From positions 186,001 to 250,000 of the forward strand of contig OX422203.1 of assembly GCA_949130485.1 (NCBI GenBank): a stretch of 64,000 bases of DNA, read 5' to 3'. The stretch comes from Agelas oroides. Lineage: Eukaryota; Porifera; Demospongiae; Agelasida; Agelasidae. Position numbers and translations under genes: made by a program. Under the pieces are notes generated by a model. It had not been told where the DNA came from. It worked only from the letters and a program-made list of their open reading frames with translations, and made no database searches. The number at the start of each line of letters is the position of its first letter. Positions within the stretch are counted from its first letter, which is position 1. Shown piece after piece: positions 56,825-64,000 of the stretch.

Positions 56825-59800
56825 CTAGGAGGCCTTGATCAGGTCCTCATCGCTAGAGCTGTCCTCATTAGCACTGAACTTGGAGGATTCATGAAGGGGG
56901 AGCCTTTGGTAGAACACACGCTCACGACTGAGGGGAGAGAGAGAGGAGGAAGAAGCATCATTATCTTAATCAGTGCCCTCTTCTTTCATCTAGCTCCAAG
57001 ACACTTACGACATTGCTCTGCTTCTGAACTTGAGCCAGCAGTAGAGACAAAGGAGGGCCGCAAGGAGAGAGGCGACCACTATCACAAACACACCGATGAT
57101 CTTCCCAGCTGTACTGTCCTGTGGAGTGAGCCATAGCCAGGTTCACACACACACACAGACACACACACACAGACACACACACACACACACACATACCACA
57201 AGGTGCATTCCTCCACTCCCTTCACTGTTCCCGACTCCCTGCTCATGGCCAGCACACGACTGCTGTTCAACCTTCAGGAGGGACAGGCTTTTGTCAGTTG
57301 TCATACAGAGATCACCAGCAATCAAACGAAACCTGGAGATATAATTCATGTCAATAGGTTTGCCACGGCTGGTGCTATGTAGCTACTTGCTCACCCTGAT
57401 TTGCTGCGGTTGTACGTGGATGTGCCAGGGGGGCAGACAGAGGCGAGGGAGAAGGTGCCGTCTGGAGAGCATGTAGTGGAACTTGTGCGGTTGTAGCCAT
57501 AGTCACTGTGCATATGTTGGGGGGGGAGTAGAGGGGAGGAGGAGGTGAAGGGGGAAGGATCAGTGGAGGATGAAATGTAGTATCAATGCTGTGACTCACC
57601 ATTCATAGTCAGTATAGTCACAGTAACATCTGTTCTGTCGTACAGGATAGTAGTTGTATCCTTTCTCATTGTAGCAACTGAAGGAGGGAGGGAGGGAGGG
57701 AGGGAGGGGAGTAGCGATGTACGCTTGTGGAAAGATAAAACATTGAAAGGCAGAACTAACATGGATGATGATTTGGTAAGGTTGTAGACGTTCTTGTATC
57801 CGAGCAGGCAGGAGGTAGCCGTAGCATGTTCTGTTACGGAATGGTAGTCACTCTTTTGACCTGAGTGAAAGGAGAGGGAGGAGGGAGTGGAGACAGGACG
57901 CCTGGTATGGTGCCCAATCAGATTGCGGTACACACGCCAGCAGCAGCTCACATTTAGTTCTGAGCAGAGTACCAAAGTTGACCGAGATCATTTTCCAAGC
58001 ATCACTGCTGCCCACGCCCTCCACACCCATCACAAAGGCGAACCGACTGGCAGCGCTGGGGTCCATCAACAAACCTCGGGTGAGAGAGAACACACTTGTG
58101 CTGTCCAACTGTTGCCGGACAAAGCAGGCACCTCGGTCATGTGAGAACCTGCAGAGGACAGAGGCAGGAGACTTTGTAGTGGGAAACCCCCTCTGTTAGG
58201 AGTTTACATACATGCACTTCCTAACTGCATTAGAGATTACACAAGGTTGCACTTTGTAAACCACTCTCCAACTGGTTTACACAAGCATGCCCTTGTTTAC
58301 CCGGCTCTCTCTTCCTTTTCAGGGGAGACGCTGAGCTGAGGCTAACACTAAGCACATGTACATGACCTCTTAATCCTCACCAGATGAAGGTGGAATGCTC
58401 CGAGTCGGGAGCTACGGCTATTATGTTGCCATAGTCAGCTATGCCATAGACATAGGTGCCTCCGGGAAGGCCCGGGTCCTAGGGAGGAGAAAAGGGGTGG
58501 TGGTGTGAGGAGAGGAGGGTGTGAGGAGAAGGGTGTGGGAGAAGAGGGTGGAGAGGGTAGAAGAGTGAGAGGAGGGTGGAGGGGGTAATATTATTCATAC
58601 AGTCTTACCTTCCATGTGTATCCACCATCATTGGACACAAAGAATCTAGGGTTGGAGTCGTTGCGCACAGACCCGAGAGAACCTACCAACACAGAGAGAA
58701 AAGACCATGGTTGCTCAACACTCAAAGTAGAATATCACAAAGACCATGGTTGCTCAACACTCAAAGTAGAATATCACATCAATGTATTTTAGCTTCGTTC
58801 AGGCACAGGCTGCAGGCAGTGGCTCACCGTGTGCGAGGATGATACCAACGGAAGAGTTGGTGCTGAGAGGGCCGGTGGAGAGGGAGAGGTTGTACTTGGG
58901 GGCAATCAGTCTGCTGTAGCGAAGATGCAGGTGCAGTGAGCACGCAGGGTAGTGCTGTGTGTGTGAGAGGGTGTGAGGGTATGTTGGTGAATCTGTCCAC
59001 AAAGTTGTAGTATCACATGCAGTACTTACACAATGTAGGGAGTCAGTAGGTGGGCGGAGTCTCTGCCACTGTCCACCATTATTGAAGGTGATCATGGTAA
59101 TATGACCACCATCTGTGTGTGTGTGTGTGGGAGGGAGGGGGCGGGGGGGGTGAAGATGGAACCATACAAGGTCTAGAGCTGTCCAAAGACTAGTGCACTC
59201 ACCGTTGGCCACAGTGGTGGTGATGTACACTCCGCGCATTGACTGCACCTCATAGAAATCATTTATTGAGAAGTGGGTGAAGCCAAAGTGAACCAACTTA
59301 TACTGGAGGGAGGGAGAGGGGAGGGAGAGGGAGGGAGGGAGGGAGGGAGGAAGAGGGGAGAGAGGGAGGGAGAGGGAGGGAGGAAGAGGGGAGAGAGGGA
59401 GGGGGAGAGGGAGGGAGGGAGGGAGAGGGGAGAGAGGGAGGGAGAGGGGAGGGATAGAGGGAGGGGTTACAGCAGGAGACACGGACACAGTGAGGTACCA
59501 GTGCACACACCAGATGGTTCCGGAGGGAGACGGAGAACTTTGACCCACTGCTGTCTGATGTGTAGAGGTTACCCCGTGACTCCTCTAGAGAGGTATGAAG
59601 GAGGAGGGAGAAGGAAGGAGGAGAAGGAGAGGGAGAAGACAGGAGGGAGGAGGGAGGAGAAGGGAGAGGACAATGTATCACACACAAGACTAACATGTAG
59701 ACTGACATTCTGCAGTATCCAGGACAAACAAGCTAGGTCTCACTTGGTTTATCTGCCAAGTGGATGAACGCTCCAGTCTCATGGGTGCCCATCACAACAT

Positions 59801-61030
59801 AGAGCTGTGTGTGGAGAGGTGTGAGGGAGTGAGTGTGTGAGGTGTGTGTGAGGGAGTGAGTGTGTGGTGTGTGTGTGTGTGGTGTGTGTGTTCATCATCA
59901 TACCTGTTCTGGTTTGAGGGAGGGTAGCTGGACCTCAGTGAAGAGAACACTGGGAGAGTCATAGTTTCTGGAGACATAGAGCCGTCGGGACTGGGGTTTA
60001 GCCTAGCAGTAGGGAGGGGAGGGAGAACACTAAGCTCAAGTGTGAGCACCAACACAAATGACCTACGGCTGCACTCTTGGTGTAGTTCTGCCGGGACACA
60101 AAGAGATACTTCCCATCCACTCTGAACCGGTATGCTGTGTGATCAATCACTGTACAGGAGAGAGCAATCAGTCACTGTCCTCCCCTTCCCCCCCCCCCCC
60201 CTCTCCTGTTACACTCACCATGTGTTGTGCGTGAAGCAATGTCCATGCGATACAGAGGGTTGTAAGGAGTTTCTGATGAGGTAGTGCTATAGTAGAGATA
60301 CTCCTTCCAGGTGGACCGACGTCCCGTAGCACTGGAGGGGAGAGACACAGATATCCAATACAATACTGCATCCACTGAAACATGGTGTACTCCCTCCTCC
60401 CCCTGCAACAACACAACCTGTTCTTACAATTCTGCCAGCACAACTCTCTCACTGACATGGTTCCAGCGTTCACCACTACTGTCAGAGACATACAGCTGTG
60501 TGGTAAAGACAGAATGACACAAATAAGGCTCCACAGCTCCTTGTTTCCCTCCCACTTCACATCCCTCTCCCTCCCACCTCCCATCCCTCCCCCTCCTACT
60601 TCCCATCCCTCTGCCTCCCACTTCCCATCCCTCTGCCTCCCATTTCCCATCCCTCCGCCTCCCACTTCTCCCATCCCTCCCCCTCCCACCTCCCATCCCT
60701 CCCCCTCCCACCTCCCATCCCTCCCCCTCCCACCTCCCCTCACCTTTCCATTCTCTGTGAGCAGCACCATGTGTCGAGGGTTCTTGCGGCTGAGGTAAAG
60801 GTTGCTTGTAGGGTCAAACAATGAGGAAGGAAGAGAGTAACGGGTCCACGTCCGTCCTCCATCACGACTGACAAACATAAACATCTTGGTATTGGAGACA
60901 GCCACTAGCTGCATGTGTGTGGGGCCGGGGGGAGAGGGGAGGGGGGGGTAGTGTCAACAACATTATCATACTTTGTTTATTAGCAGACAGACCGACACCA
61001 ACACACCCACACAGCCACACAGCTACACAG

Positions 61031-61068
<38 letters not shown>

Positions 61069-62222
61069 ACTGACCATGTTCCTCATGCCAGCTGGGGAGA
61101 CTTGCAATGAGTTGGAATGGATGGCCATATTGATTGCTTTGTGGTTTGCAGTGAAGGAGAACTGGCCAATGGCATTAGGAACACTGGAGGGAACAGGAAA
61201 AGAGGGTCAGGTCCGCCCATAGAAATAAACTTTATTGAACCACATCCTTTAGTCTGGAGTCTGAGTGCACAAGAGTCCCCTGGTACATACAGGGCACTAA
61301 AAACATACTGCTGGTGCCAACACTCACCCTCGCCACACCGTGGTGGTCCCAGGTATACCACGGCTAGACGCAACCATCAGAATCGCCTATGGTAACAAGC
61401 CAAAACATACGCAGTAAGCAGAACAATTCAGCCAATATATACTTCCATATAAGGGCAGAGGAGCTAGTACAAGTGTTGCATGCAAGCACTACATGTCAAT
61501 AGATAAATCTCCAACTAGAAGGTTTAGAATTCCATCCACCGTGCCACTTGTCACGACTCCTAAGCAGTTAGTTACTTACATCTTGGCCCACCCACATTGC
61601 CTGCATCGTGTTGGCTGTTTCACCAAGTTGTACCTGCAAGCAGTGGGAATGGAAGAAATTGATTGTTGGCGGAAAGCCCCTCCAGCTTGGGACTGGTCCA
61701 TCAGAATGTCAAAACAGGAAACAGTAAAACCGTACTTCACAAATTAGATGAAACTGAGCTGTAGTGGATAGTTGGGTTGCCAGGGCGTCCACTTCTATTA
61801 AAGTGAACATTGACATCATTGTTAGTTTGTAGGTGCCCCTGATAACACATTTAGTACACACGGCAAAATGTGATACACTTGAGAGAATGGCTCATGTGGT
61901 TTCATGTGTGCAGTCGGACTATGCTTGCTGGTGTGGGACAACATAGAAACACACTCACTGGGGTGTGCTCCAATACTGCATCTAGCAGCCCGCAGGTCGC
62001 CCCCCTCCTCTCCCGCTGAGAAGAGAGGGGGAGGGTGAAAGAGGTACCAGTCCTCAGGTGAGTCATCATGGACTCAGGAAGACGCACGACTGGTCGGGAA
62101 GGAGATTTCAGGAGCCCTCTTCCGGTATAGCCTTGCCATAGGTCACCGTCTGCCGCCAGAGACTGTACGCCCGCCAGACAGACGGAGAGGAGAACCAAAA
62201 GGCTAACTATAGTCTTCTGCAT
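56825..62222 (-). CDS. SORT1: sortilin-type VPS10-domain sorting receptor
   Basis: Type I receptor that carries ligands from the trans-Golgi to endosomes/lysosomes. Twenty-three exons: 62222-61959, 61633-61580, 61386-61328, 61183-61075, 60908-60744, 60495-60428, 60331-60219, 60149-60067, 60002-59904, 59804-59744, 59584-59511, 59302-59203, 59112-59030, 58954-58828, 58682-58609, 58478-58381, 58148-57952, 57860-57761, 57677-57600, 57505-57395, 57332-57197, 57118-57009, 56927-56825. All phases join to 821 aa (human sortilin 831). It has a signal peptide, a propeptide with furin site RERR (70-73), ten-bladed VPS10 propeller motifs (SRDGGRTWTRY, SDSSGERWNHV, NDGGYTWKDPG), a cysteine-rich 10CC domain from about 610 (CLLGYK; CYNEKGYNYYPVRQNRCYC), one membrane helix near 758-780 and a 40-residue tail. 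The tail has FYQRL and an acidic cluster ending DEDLI, like the DEDLL of human sortilin. No LDLR or fibronectin modules, so not SORL1. Confidence 0.95.
57146..57193. repeat. (CA)n-type microsatellite
   Basis: Interrupted CA run in the sortilin intron next to the donor of exon 57332-57197. Confidence 0.9.
59303..59466. repeat. GGGAGA-type polypurine tract in sortilin intron 11
   Basis: Degenerate GAGGGAGGGAGAGG units directly before the acceptor of exon 59302-59203, where they read as polypyrimidine on the coding strand. Confidence 0.85.
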
Positions 62223-62430
62223 GATGGTTTCCGTCCAGTGAAGCGTGCAAATTGTACACTAGCTTGTTCTTCTCAGATCACCAGGTTGAGGTACACACCT
62301 CCTTTACAATTGTTCTAAATATGCGAATAGAAGCAAATCACGTGATCCCATAGTGAGCGGGTGGGCGGGGCTAGTTCGACCATTGTTTACCATGACGTCA
62401 TCACTCTGGTGACAAGCTGCTCAAGTGGAG
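62223..62430. promoter_or_regulatory. bidirectional promoter region sortilin / CFAP20DC
   Basis: 208 bp separate the divergent start codons; the segment includes GGGCGGGGC at about 62361, a GC-box-like site. Confidence 0.6.
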
Positions 62431-63677
<1,247 letters not shown>

Positions 63678-63848
63678 GTGAGAGAGAGAGAGAGACAGTG
63701 GTCTTGATACACTGTCTGGTGTAAGAGAAGGAGATATGGCTTGCTTGCTGTATTTAATTCAGGGTTCTCGTTAGGTTGGTTTTGCACCATGTGGTTAATT
63801 GCAGCACCATTTGGATGTGGTGAATTTTGGTAAGAGCACCATTTGTCC

Positions 63849-63905
63849 TAGTCTATCATCTCTCACTTTTCTGGAGGGTGAGAGATGGGCTGGGTTGATA
63901 GACTA
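63849..63905. mobile_element. 57-bp foldback element with perfect 9-bp target duplication
   Basis: The ends TAGTCTATCA / TGATAGACTA are exactly inverted, with an inner inverted pair TCTCTCAC / GTGAGAGA. CATTTGTCC flanks both sides (63840-63848 and 63906-63914). It lies in CFAP20DC intron 5. Confidence 0.92.
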
Positions 63906-64000
63906 CATTTGTCCTAAACCCTGCCCATAGCAGTTACTATCCTGGCTTGCCACTTAACATTTCAATAGCTGTGTGTGGAGAGGAGGGTGTTTCATACCTG

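Overview
The window is nuclear DNA of an animal. All coding sequence is split into short exons by GT-AG introns (mostly 60-300 bp), and the genes are typical of animals: NEK4, a KIND-FERM-PDZ scaffold, muskelin, STIMATE, sortilin and CFAP20DC. GC content is near 50 %, genes are tightly packed, and introns carry minisatellites and foldback elements. An early-branching metazoan, most likely a sponge, fits best. That assignment is inference; nothing in the window proves the species.

Layout. 1-2225 (-) NEK4 kinase. 2774-13607 (-) a KIND-FERM-PDZ scaffold of about 2,158 aa resembling PTPN13/FRMPD2, with four PDZ domains and no phosphatase. 13913-14619 (-) TMA7, head-to-head with 14711-16684 (+) ATP synthase gamma. 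16870-27696 (-) muskelin in 26 exons, head-to-head with 27824-30316 (+) STIMATE. About 30.3-50 kb is a low-gene region rich in duplications. It contains scattered, repeatedly duplicated pieces of a kinesin-14-like gene (+). 51155-56432 (+) CPT2. 56825-62222 (-) sortilin in 23 exons, head-to-head with 62431-end (+) the 5' part of CFAP20DC. I read splice sites by eye. The exon models of the scaffold, TMA7, ATP synthase gamma, muskelin, STIMATE, CPT2 and sortilin keep reading phase from start to stop. Where a human orthologue length is well known, they match it closely.

The genes are mostly unrelated housekeeping and trafficking genes: mitochondrial ATP synthesis and fatty-acid import, store-operated calcium entry, the CTLH ubiquitin ligase, lysosomal sorting and cilia. 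I see no functional cluster. Three of the gene pairs share short divergent promoters.

The most unusual content is structural. (1) A 927-bp terminal-inverted-repeat element sits exactly at the CPT2 start codon, and its target-site duplication contains the ATG. (2) A foldback/MITE family with 8-9 bp target duplications recurs across the window, and one copy is nested in another. (3) Several minisatellites look as if they grew inside such elements. (4) The kinesin-14-like locus shows serial tandem duplication of individual exons. (5) Part of a STIMATE exon, with its splice donor, is copied into the following intron, and the end of the muskelin coding region is duplicated downstream. No prokaryotic-type system (CRISPR, operon, phage) is present.
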